A stretch of DNA of 9,827 bases from Candidatus Auribacterota bacterium. Its GTDB lineage: Bacteria > Auribacterota > JAFGBW01 > JAFGJP01. Location: assembly GCA_016929035.1 (NCBI GenBank), contig JAFGJP010000157.1, positions 1 through 9,827 on the forward strand. Direction: 5' to 3'. Position numbers and translations under genes: made by a program. Under the pieces are notes generated by a model. It was given only the letters and a program-made list of their open reading frames with translations, made no database searches and was not told where the DNA came from. Positions 1-5,579 of the stretch are shown in pieces (within the stretch, counting starts at the first letter, position 1; every line of letters begins with the position of its first letter).

Positions 1-27
1 AACACAGAGAAAAACGGGGTCAATTTT

Positions 28-48
28 TCGCCTTCGGCGATTTTTTTT
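28..48 (+). terminator. Rho-independent terminator of an upstream gene outside the window
   Basis: A short stem TCGCC/GGCGA (28-32 with 36-40) with a three-base loop is followed directly by eight T residues on the plus strand (41-48). The T-tract lies on the plus-strand 3' side only, so it should stop transcription entering from the left edge. The stem is only 5 bp, so efficiency may be modest. Confidence 0.6.
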
Positions 49-61
49 AACAAAGGAATTC

Positions 62-81
62 ACGCACGCCAAAGCGTGTGT
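62..81. repeat. Hairpin with CAAA loop
   Basis: Bases 62-69 pair with 74-81 (ACGCACGC against GCGTGTGT, one G-T wobble) around a CAAA loop, an 8-bp stem. No T-run follows on either strand, so it is not a typical terminator, although it lies beyond the 3' end of the minus-strand operon and could protect its mRNA end. It sits next to a dispersed repeat and may belong to it. Confidence 0.5.
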
Positions 82-85
82 AAAA

Positions 86-142
86 AGTTGCCTTTGCGTT
101 AAAATATTATCCAGCTGAAACAAACTCTCCTCGTGCATTTTA
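86..142 (+). repeat. Dispersed intergenic repeat, copy 1
   Basis: This stretch matches 5473-5530 in the same orientation. It opens with a perfect 17-base block (AGTTGCCTTTGCGTTAA), followed by an imperfect match through ATTATCCA, GCTGAAA and a CTCC block. Small indels separate the two copies. Both lie in intergenic DNA. Nature unknown: it could be the end of a miniature element or a conserved intergenic module. Confidence 0.65.
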
Positions 143-157
143 AGATGTCTTGCTGAT

Positions 158-793
158 TTACTGTCCGGATGCTGCAATGCTCTCAAGAATACTGGAATGA
201 ATCTCACGTACCGCTTCCTGGATGTCCTTTCCGCGTCGAGCCAAAACATATTCCGCACGTGATCCTTCCCAAAAAGCTTCCTTCAAGCAACTGCCGGCTA
301 TACGGCTTTCAAAAACATGATGACATTTTTTTCCCTGTTCTCCTCCACGGTAAATCAAAGCAAACATTCCCCAGGGAAAAGTCATATTCTGAGAAATGCA
401 TCCCGGCTCTTCTCTCTTGTGATCAGGGAAAAACTGTCTTTTTTTATAAACATAAGCGCGTCCGAAGACCTTCTTCTCAGTGATAAATGTCAATCGAATA
501 CGGTCGTGCTTAAAGATCAGGAGAGAAAAAGGCAGCCAGAGAAGAGATTGCCTGGGAAGAAGAACCAAAGAGCATTCGATCCCGGCCACTCCGAGCCCGC
601 TGACTTTATAGCTCGCGTGATAGCCGATGACCCCGCCGATATTGACATAGCTTTTCTGCGATGGATAAAGTACCGACTCTATCTTTTGAAACGTCATCCG
701 GGCGATCATCCTGTTCATATAAGCGCCCCAGAAGTACCCTGCTGTCAGCAACAAAGCAAAAACGATAAACAACTTATACGCGACTGTATTCAT
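158..793 (-). CDS. Hypothetical membrane-anchored protein, last gene of the cstA operon
   Basis: I do not recognise this 211-residue protein. A hydrophobic N-terminal segment (about residues 8-25, FIVFALLLTAGYFWGA region) looks like a signal anchor. A second apolar stretch (about 76-94, rich in Leu, Trp, Phe) could be a second membrane segment or a buried strand. The rest is mixed and rich in basic and aromatic residues, with a charged helical C-terminus. The ATG at 793 has AAAGG only two bases upstream. It begins 23 bp after the ArsA-like ATPase gene on the same strand, so co-transcription and a role at the membrane with the CstA transporter are plausible inferences. No enzyme motif is visible. 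That it is a real gene is well supported by its length and operon position; its function is unknown. Confidence 0.72.
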   Translation of the reverse strand: MNTVAYKLFIVFALLLTAGYFWGAYMNRMIARMTFQKIESVLYPSQKSYVNIGGVIGYHASYKVSGLGVAGIECSLVLLPRQSLLWLPFSLLIFKHDRIRLTFITEKKVFGRAYVYKKRQFFPDHKREEPGCISQNMTFPWGMFALIYRGGEQGKKCHHVFESRIAGSCLKEAFWEGSRAEYVLARRGKDIQEAVREIHSSILESIAASGQ

Positions 794-816
794 AGCCTTT
801 ATCGTGATGGTGGAAA

Positions 817-1746
817 TTACAGTTCCGGGACATGGTTAATCATATGAGACATATCGTCTGTCTCACGGATAAAAGGAACGAGAACAACGTGACTGACCTT
901 CTTCGATATATCCTTCAGCTCTTTGCTGACATGCCGTGACAGGCCGGGCTCTTCGGATTCAAATTTATTGATATAGAGCGTTTTCACCTTTAAATCAAGA
1001 GATTCAAGACACTGAATAATCTTTTGAGTTTCCATGATGCTCAGGCGCTCATCCGTGCACACGATCTGTATGCGGCAAAGATCTCTGTTTTGAAAAATGT
1101 CCTGGATCGTGATCATCTTTTTATTCAGCTCCAGAAGCTTTTCATAGACTTTATCCGGCTCTTTCGTGTTCGCTTTGCCTTTGCGCCGCCCTCGGATGTT
1201 CTCCAGTATCTCTTTTTTATCGATGATCTGCTCCCGAAGAAATAAAAGTTTCTGACACCACAGATTATTGACCTGAGGAAGAGCCATAAAGCGAAGAGAG
1301 AGCGCCGTCGGAGGCATGTCCATAACAATCCTCATGCCGCGGACATCGCTTTGTAGAAGATCGATAAATTCAAGAAGAATCACGTACTCAGCAACCCCGG
1401 GAGAAAGCTCCAGCAGCTTTAAGTAGTGGTCAAGATGAAACGCTTTCTGATAGGAGTAGATGCCCTCCAGAAGATGAGTCAGGCGGGAAAGATAATCCCG
1501 CGATCTCTTTTCCATATCAAACTCCTTAAGGGTCAAAAAAGTATTGTACTGATACTCTTCTCCGATCTTCAGATGAAAAATGTCTCCGAGGTTGTGGGCC
1601 GGGTCAAAAGAAATCAGCTGGGTTTTTTGCCTCTTTGAAGAAGACTGAAGCGCACGAAGAGATGAAAGCGTTGTCTTTCCGACTCCTCCTTTTCCGAGAA
1701 AAATCTCGATCTGGGGACAGCTTCTTTCTCTGCTTTCGATATTCAT
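817..1746 (-). CDS. ArsA/GET3-type ATPase, single domain
   Basis: This 309-residue protein carries the deviant Walker A of the SIMIBI class, GKGGVGKTT at residues 18-26 with the signature lysine K19. DPAHNLGD at 48-55 corresponds to the ArsA switch I block (DPAHSLGD-like). DMPPTALSLRFMALP at 143-157 corresponds to switch II (family form DTAPTGHTLRLLxLP). A late CTDERLSIMET segment resembles the family A-loop region. E. coli ArsA has two such domains; this protein has one and would probably dimerise like GET3. No CxxC zinc motif of eukaryotic GET3 and no obvious metalloid-binding cysteine cluster are present, and there is no arsB or arsR nearby, so arsenite pumping is unlikely. It lies 26 bp after the small 95-residue gene in the cstA operon. 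A regulatory or chaperone-like ATPase role for the transporter is inference. The Shine-Dalgarno is weak (AGGA about 14 bases upstream). Confidence 0.88.
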   Translation of the reverse strand: MNIESRERSCPQIEIFLGKGGVGKTTLSSLRALQSSSKRQKTQLISFDPAHNLGDIFHLKIGEEYQYNTFLTLKEFDMEKRSRDYLSRLTHLLEGIYSYQKAFHLDHYLKLLELSPGVAEYVILLEFIDLLQSDVRGMRIVMDMPPTALSLRFMALPQVNNLWCQKLLFLREQIIDKKEILENIRGRRKGKANTKEPDKVYEKLLELNKKMITIQDIFQNRDLCRIQIVCTDERLSIMETQKIIQCLESLDLKVKTLYINKFESEEPGLSRHVSKELKDISKKVSHVVLVPFIRETDDMSHMINHVPEL

Positions 1747-1772
1747 AATCGTAACATTCCTGATCTGTCAGG

Positions 1773-2060
1773 CTACAGCCCGTCAAAAACAGACGCGATG
1801 TCTGACAGCATATCTGAAGCGCGGGTCGAGCGCACAAGCAGGGCCTTCAGCTCGCTTTCCATATAGGGCAAAAGCTCATAGGCCACAGACGATGGAGGAA
1901 GGGGAAGCCCGATAAACGGTGAATAAACAAGAAGAGCAAAAAGGTTCTCCAGCTCGTGAAGCTCATATTCGATCAGATCTGTTGCTTCTCTCTTCTGCAG
2001 CTCCCAGAATGCCGTGAGGGCACGGCAAAGTTGAGATTTGATTTTTTTTGGATCTATCAT
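1773..2060 (-). CDS. Small helical protein between CstA and ArsA-like ATPase (resembles cory-CC-star family)
   Basis: A 95-residue soluble protein, largely predicted helical, with no signal peptide or membrane segment. Its central block, ELENLFALLVYSPFIGLPLPP followed by ELLPYMESEL, resembles from memory the core of small proteins annotated cory-CC-star, which have a form like DLFMLLVFSE.LGIPNP...LELLPY and are named for ending in Cys-Cys. Here the C-terminus is FDGL with no Cys-Cys, so it would be a divergent member. The start codon overlaps the cstA stop by one base (TAATG). With no evident Shine-Dalgarno, translational coupling to cstA is likely. An adaptor role between the transporter and the ATPase is inference. 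The gene is well supported by the operon overlap; the family assignment is moderate. Confidence 0.78.
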   Translation of the reverse strand: MIDPKKIKSQLCRALTAFWELQKREATDLIEYELHELENLFALLVYSPFIGLPLPPSSVAYELLPYMESELKALLVRSTRASDMLSDIASVFDGL

Positions 2061-3772
2061 TATTCATTCGAACTTTTCAGATAAAAGCTTTTTGAAAGCA
2101 GGAGGTTGATGACCATCATGGCAACAGAGATGACGGCAAGAATGATCCCCGTCAGAATGTTCTCCCTGATATACCCGGGAAGAACAAAAACAATGAACCA
2201 GGCGAGCGCGCACGTGACGGTTACCCAGAGAAAAACAGAAGGAATAAATATCCACGCGCTCCGCTTGATCCGGCTGGCCTTGATGACCCAAAGCGTACCT
2301 GTAATAAGGGCTATCGAAGCAAGAAGCTGGTTGGCCGCTCCGAAAGCCGGCCATATGACCTTGTATTTCCCGCTTGCCGCAAGAAAAATCCCCAAAACGG
2401 CCGGGATAAGCGAGGCTATCCACTTATTCGTGACCAAGTGGTGGAAAACCTGCGACTTTTCTCTCAGGTCTGAGGAAAGGTCCGATATCACGTACCGGCC
2501 AAGCCGGTTTGTCGTATCGAGCGTTGTGAGGGCGAAAGACGACACCCAGATGGCGGCAAAAATACCCAGGATCTTTTCTGAAATAAAGGGCAATGTGCGG
2601 CTGATCATTCTGGCGTATGACAGAGAAAACAGAGAAACCGGCCCTCCGATCTTCTCGTGATTGAGCAGTGACGAATAGTCCCTGCCCCAGCTGCCCGGCA
2701 GAGGGGATGCGCCCAGCTTTTCCTGAAAAATCATGAGGCCAAAAGAAGAAATGCAAACGATGACCAGCGTCGAGAGCATGCCTTCTGTAAACATACTGCC
2801 AAAGCCGATGAAAAGTCCATCCGTCTCTTTGTCAAGCTGCTTGGAGGATGTGCCGGAAGCAACAAGAGAATGGAATCCGGATAGAGACCCGCACGCGATG
2901 ATAAGGGGAATGATCGGCCAGAAAGGCGTAGCCCTGGACTCTAGAACAACCGGGGCAAACTGCGTTACAGCCGGAGCCGTGAACCGGCACAGAGATCCAA
3001 GCCCTCCGACGACGCCGAGCACCATGCCGGCATAAAGAAGCCAGGAGTTCAGATAATCTCTTGGCTGAAGAAGCACGTTGACAGGCAGAGCAGAAGCCGT
3101 CACGATGTAAGCAAAAAGAATAACCATCCAGGTGTTGTAAGAAAGGCTAACCGGGAAAAGCTTGCCGAGCCAGAGGGAAAGACCAAGCAGCGCAATGCCG
3201 ATCAGGGTCGCCAGCTTGAACTCCATCTTGAGACGGTACATCAGAACTCCGAGAGCAAGCGCGGCGAGAACAGTGAAAAAATACGAAGAAGCCACCTGGG
3301 GGCTGCTCTCAAAAGTTTTTCCTACGACCGCGCCGAACGCGGCGATCACCAGTATAAGGAGAAAAAGGACAAACCACTGGACGTAACGACCGGTTTTTTT
3401 TCCGAAAAAATCCATGGCGATAAACTGTATGGAGCATCCCCGGCACCTGACAGAAGCCATTAAAGCAAAATAATCATGAATAGCTCCTATAAAAATATTG
3501 CCGAGCCAGACCCAGAGAAGGCCCGGCAGCCATCCCCAGGCGAGAGCTATGACCGGACCGATAATGGGAGCGGCTCCTGCTATGGAAGCAAAATGATGTC
3601 CAAAAAGGACTGTCCTCCTGGCCGGAATAAAATCCACTCCGTCATAATGGGAGTGAGCAGGCGTCTTTCTGGAATCGTCGACCTTTATGATTTTCTTTGC
3701 CAGGAATCCTCCGAAAATGTGGTAGAGAAAAACATAAATGAGAATTCCTGCGATAATAACGGCGCTTGCCAT
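2060..3772 (-). CDS. cstA: CstA-family carbon-starvation transporter
   Basis: A 570-residue polytopic inner-membrane protein of the CstA family, whose E. coli members include the peptide-starvation protein CstA and the pyruvate/H+ symporter BtsT. Family landmarks: HYDGVDFIPARRTVLFGHHFASIAG near residues 42-66, GAIHDYFALMASVR at 96-109, SGFHSLVASGTSSKQ at 298-311, ALTTLDTTNRLGRY at 414-427 and GAANQLLASIAL at 478-489, with roughly 15 or more hydrophobic spans. It is shorter than E. coli CstA (about 700 residues), lacking much of the C-terminal part. I place the start at 3772: MASAVIIAG leads straight into the first membrane span, GGAAGAGAGG precedes it, and a promoter lies just upstream. The open frame extends to 4054, but that extension crosses the promoter and has no membrane-protein character. 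The substrate is not deducible. It is first gene of a four-gene operon. Confidence 0.93.
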   Translation of the reverse strand: MASAVIIAGILIYVFLYHIFGGFLAKKIIKVDDSRKTPAHSHYDGVDFIPARRTVLFGHHFASIAGAAPIIGPVIALAWGWLPGLLWVWLGNIFIGAIHDYFALMASVRCRGCSIQFIAMDFFGKKTGRYVQWFVLFLLILVIAAFGAVVGKTFESSPQVASSYFFTVLAALALGVLMYRLKMEFKLATLIGIALLGLSLWLGKLFPVSLSYNTWMVILFAYIVTASALPVNVLLQPRDYLNSWLLYAGMVLGVVGGLGSLCRFTAPAVTQFAPVVLESRATPFWPIIPLIIACGSLSGFHSLVASGTSSKQLDKETDGLFIGFGSMFTEGMLSTLVIVCISSFGLMIFQEKLGASPLPGSWGRDYSSLLNHEKIGGPVSLFSLSYARMISRTLPFISEKILGIFAAIWVSSFALTTLDTTNRLGRYVISDLSSDLREKSQVFHHLVTNKWIASLIPAVLGIFLAASGKYKVIWPAFGAANQLLASIALITGTLWVIKASRIKRSAWIFIPSVFLWVTVTCALAWFIVFVLPGYIRENILTGIILAVISVAMMVINLLLSKSFYLKSSNE

Positions 3773-3796
3773 AGACCTCTCTTCCTTTTGTGTTAA

Positions 3797-3825
3797 ATTA
3801 TATCTGGACAGCACAAAAATATCAA
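3797..3825 (-). promoter_or_regulatory. Sigma70-type promoter of the cstA operon
   Basis: On the minus strand TTGATA (3825-3820) and TATAAT (3802-3797) are separated by exactly 17 bases. Transcription would begin near 3790, giving a leader of about 17 bases that contains the purine-rich ribosome binding site before the ATG at 3772. This supports the shorter CstA start. Confidence 0.75.
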
Positions 3826-3835
3826 ATGAATATGA

Positions 3836-3854
3836 TCTCTGCAGCCGCAGGAGA
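3836..3854. promoter_or_regulatory. Possible operator between divergent promoters
   Basis: The inverted repeat TCTC-TGC / GCAGGAGA (one extra base in the right arm) is centred on AGCC. It lies exactly between the -35 boxes of the divergent promoters (3825 and 3861), where a shared regulator could act on both. No known site is recognised; this rests on position and symmetry only. Confidence 0.3.
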
Positions 3855-3860
3855 AAACTG

Positions 3861-3888
3861 TTGTCAGAAGCTGTTGAATCATTATAAT
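3861..3888 (+). promoter_or_regulatory. Sigma70-type promoter of yjbQ-proC
   Basis: TTGTCA (3861-3866) and TATAAT (3883-3888) are spaced by 16 bases on the plus strand. The predicted start near 3895 gives a leader of about 80 bases to the yjbQ ATG. Just downstream are a perfect GGTGCACC palindrome (3896-3903) and a small GCAC-CGAT-GTGC hairpin (3899-3910). A second TATAAT at 3919-3924 has no matching -35. Confidence 0.7.
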
Positions 3889-3973
3889 GAAAAAAGGTGC
3901 ACCGATGTGCGAATATTTTATAATCAGGACGCAGATGAAAGCAGATTGACAGGATTTTACTGAAGAGACGCAA

Positions 3974-4369
3974 ATGAAAAAATTGACCATCAAGACCCAC
4001 AGCCAGAACGAGTTTATCGATATCACGCATGACGTGAGAAGCTATATCTCTCAAGCCGGCGTTTCATCAGGGCTTTGCACGGTTTTTGTTCCGCACACGA
4101 CAGCCGGCGTTACGGTCAATGAAAACGCAGACCCGAATGTTCGCAAAGATATCTTGAAATACCTGAGCTCTTTAATCCCGAGGAAAGCCGACTTCAGTCA
4201 TTCTGAGGGAAACTCTGACAGCCACATCAAGTCCTCTGTCATCGGCTGCGAAAAAACGTTTATCATCGAGGAAGGACAGATCCTTCTTGGAACATGGCAG
4301 GGGATATACTTTTGCGAATTTGACGGCCCGCGAACTCGGACTCTTTTTATAAAAGTGACAGGAGCCTGA
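3974..4369 (+). CDS. yjbQ: YjbQ/UPF0047 family protein (secondary thiamine-phosphate synthase-type)
   Basis: This 131-residue cytoplasmic protein matches the YjbQ (UPF0047) family over its full usual length. Diagnostic blocks are VPHTTAGVTVNENADPNVRKD at about 39-59, SDSHIKSSVIG at 81-91, and LGTWQGIYFCEFDGPR at 105-120. These hold the conserved His, Glu, Asn and Asp residues that cluster at the trimer active site or metal site. E. coli YjbQ has weak thiamine phosphate synthase activity, hence the database name; the true physiological reaction is unsettled. The ATG at 3974 is preceded by a weak GAAGAG. Its stop is three bases before the proC start, so the two are co-transcribed. No thiamine gene is nearby, so a thiamine role is not supported by context here. 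Confidence 0.92.
   Translation: MKKLTIKTHSQNEFIDITHDVRSYISQAGVSSGLCTVFVPHTTAGVTVNENADPNVRKDILKYLSSLIPRKADFSHSEGNSDSHIKSSVIGCEKTFIIEEGQILLGTWQGIYFCEFDGPRTRTLFIKVTGA
4360..4364 (+). promoter_or_regulatory. Ribosome binding site of proC
   Basis: AGGAG lies inside the last codons of yjbQ, eight bases before the proC ATG at 4373. This fixes the proC start and indicates tightly linked translation of the two genes. Confidence 0.7.
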
Positions 4370-4372
4370 TCT

Positions 4373-5197
4373 ATGAAAAAAAAGCGCGAAAAAAAGTATG
4401 AACTTTGCCTGATCGGAGCAGGGAACATGGGGGAGGCGATCATTTCCGGCCTTCTTGCAAAAAAGCTCTTTTCAAAAAAAGGCATCATGGCCATTGACGT
4501 GTCGATGTCCAGAAGAAAGCAAATCAAGAAAAAATACGGGATAACGTGCACAGAAAAGCTGTCTTTTTGCAGACAGTCAAAGAGAGTCCTTCTGGCTGTC
4601 AAGCCCCAGGACATTAAGGGCGTTCTCAGGGAAATTCGAAATCATGTCCAAAAGGGACAGCTTATTATTTCTATCGTTGCAGGAAAGACCCTTCAGAGCA
4701 TAGAGAAAGCTTTTCCTTTTCTCCCTCCTGTCGTCCGGGTCATGCCCAATACGCCAGCTCTTGTCAGGCAGGGGGTTTCAGGGGTATGCTTTAATAAGAA
4801 AGTAACCTCCAGGCAGAAAAAAGAGGCCACGCGCATCATGAAAAGCATTGGACAGGTCATCATTTTCAAGGAAAAGGCTATGAACGCTGTAACAGCTGTC
4901 AGCGGAAGCGGCCCAGCTTATGTTTTTTATTTTCTCGAAGCTTATCTTCAGGCGGCCAAAGGCCTCGGGCTTCATGAGAAAGACGCTGAAGTCCTTGTCA
5001 CGGGAACAATAAGAGGCGCTCTGGCGCTCCTCTTACAATCCGGAGAAGCGCCTGAAGGTTTAAGAAAAAAAGTCACGTCAAAAGGTGGAACGACTGAAGC
5101 GGCCTTGAAAATCTTTGATAAGAAAAAATTCCGGGACATCTTCAAACAAGCTGTCAAAGCGGCCGAAAAGCGCGGGCGTGAACTCAATAAAATGTAA
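4373..5197 (+). CDS. proC: Pyrroline-5-carboxylate reductase
   Basis: A 274-residue enzyme of usual length that reduces 1-pyrroline-5-carboxylate to L-proline with NAD(P)H, the last step of proline synthesis, in the cytoplasm. After a lysine-rich start, the Rossmann dinucleotide motif reads LIGAGNMGEAI at 13-23. VKPQD at 76-80 and RVMPNTPALVRQGVSG at 122-137 are typical of the family. The C-terminal dimerisation and active-site domain has VSGSGPAYVF at 176-185 and VTSKGGTTEAAL at 234-245, the family signature. It follows yjbQ by three bases. The usual partner yggS is absent, while yggT and yggU follow after a 382-bp repeat-rich spacer, so the ancestral proC-yggT operon appears split by that spacer. 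No odd residue or frameshift is seen. Confidence 0.96.
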   Translation: MKKKREKKYELCLIGAGNMGEAIISGLLAKKLFSKKGIMAIDVSMSRRKQIKKKYGITCTEKLSFCRQSKRVLLAVKPQDIKGVLREIRNHVQKGQLIISIVAGKTLQSIEKAFPFLPPVVRVMPNTPALVRQGVSGVCFNKKVTSRQKKEATRIMKSIGQVIIFKEKAMNAVTAVSGSGPAYVFYFLEAYLQAAKGLGLHEKDAEVLVTGTIRGALALLLQSGEAPEGLRKKVTSKGGTTEAALKIFDKKKFRDIFKQAVKAAEKRGRELNKM

Positions 5198-5244
5198 AAA
5201 AATGTGCGATTCAAGATGCAGGATGCACGAAAATGGATTTTATG

Positions 5245-5276
5245 CGTTAGATTGTTTCGCTGTGCCCGCAATGACG
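5245..5276. repeat. Near-palindrome of the ATTG(n)CAATGAC type
   Basis: CGTTAGATTG at the left and CAATGACG at the right form an imperfect inverted repeat around TTTCGCTGTGCCCG. From memory this resembles a short dispersed repeat common in many bacterial genomes, of the form GATTGCTTCG...CGCAATGAC, read here in degenerate form. It is not assigned to a named family. Confidence 0.45.
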
Positions 5277-5382
5277 ATTTTCATGGAATGGAGAAGCACA
5301 AAATGGATTATGAAAGCGTTGGGAAGGTTTTTTTAGCGACATTGGAAATTTTAGCAAAGCAGAACGAGCGAAGACGGGAATC

Positions 5383-5413
5383 CGCCATAGTCTCGCCAAA
5401 GGCAGATGGCGAG
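5383..5413. repeat. Overlapping inverted repeats
   Basis: ATGGCGAG (5406-5413) can pair either with CGCCAT (5383-5388) or, through GGCGAG, with CTCGCC (5392-5397). A minor GCC-AAA-GGC hairpin (5395-5403) overlaps both. The overlapping partners make alternative foldings possible, though nested repeat decay is an equally good reason. Confidence 0.45.
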
Positions 5414-5428
5414 GATGTCTGACGACTA

Positions 5429-5441
5429 CACCCAAAGGGTG
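5429..5441. repeat. AAA-loop hairpin
   Basis: A perfect CACCC-AAA-GGGTG palindrome: five base pairs around three adenines. No T-run follows, so it is not a terminator on its own. Its AAA loop matches that of the larger hairpin after ftsH. Confidence 0.45.
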
Positions 5442-5472
5442 CAGGATGAGTTCCGCAGCCACCAGATTCGCG

Positions 5473-5530
5473 AGTTGCCTTTGCGTTAAGAAATTGTCCA
5501 GGAGCTGAAAAAACCTCCCTTATGCTTTAG
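5473..5530 (+). repeat. Dispersed intergenic repeat, copy 2
   Basis: Same-orientation match to 86-142. The first 17 bases are identical, then the copies diverge by substitutions and a three-base indel (CCAGGAGCTG here, CCAGCTG in copy 1). It ends about nine bases before the -35 box of the yggT promoter. Confidence 0.65.
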
Positions 5531-5538
5531 ATTTACAA

Positions 5539-5568
5539 TTGACATAGCGTCCCAAACGAAAGTATATT
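5539..5568 (+). promoter_or_regulatory. Sigma70-type promoter directly at the yggT start
   Basis: A consensus TTGACA (5539-5544) is followed after 18 bases by TATATT (5563-5568). Transcription would begin near 5574-5577, only a few bases before the ATG at 5580, so the mRNA would be leaderless or nearly so. No Shine-Dalgarno precedes that ATG, which fits. Confidence 0.55.
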
Positions 5569-5579
5569 TGGCTCTGAAT

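Larger units (their letters stand above)
5198..5579. other. Repeat-rich intergenic spacer between proC and yggT
   Basis: This 382-bp stretch has no convincing gene; the short open frames inside lack family features and good ribosome binding sites. It holds, in order: a GATGCA tandem (5215-5227); two imperfect copies of an AAAATGGATT...CGTT block (5230-5250 and 5300-5322); a near-palindrome (5245-5276); overlapping inverted repeats (5383-5413); an AAA-loop hairpin (5429-5441); copy 2 of the dispersed repeat (5473-5530); and a promoter (5539-5568). No standard terminator with a T-run was found after proC. Confidence 0.7.

Noticed and set aside
317..847. 176-residue open frame on the plus strand
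   Set aside because: It is antisense to the 211-residue operon gene, has no ribosome binding site or domain, and breaks the operon layout.
2106..2660. 184-residue open frame on the plus strand
   Set aside because: It is antisense to the well-supported cstA gene, has unusual composition (many Met, Arg, Thr) and shows no domain.
3946..3951. TTGACA as a -35 box close to yjbQ
   Set aside because: No -10 element lies 16-18 bases downstream; that position falls on the yjbQ start codon region.
3773..4054. 94-residue N-terminal extension of the CstA frame
   Set aside because: It spans the cstA promoter and the divergent yjbQ promoter, overlaps the yjbQ start on the other strand, and the Shine-Dalgarno and first membrane span point to 3772.
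5204..5422. Short open frames of about 72 residues in the proC-yggT spacer
   Set aside because: They cross several inverted repeats, lack a Shine-Dalgarno and have no recognisable protein character.
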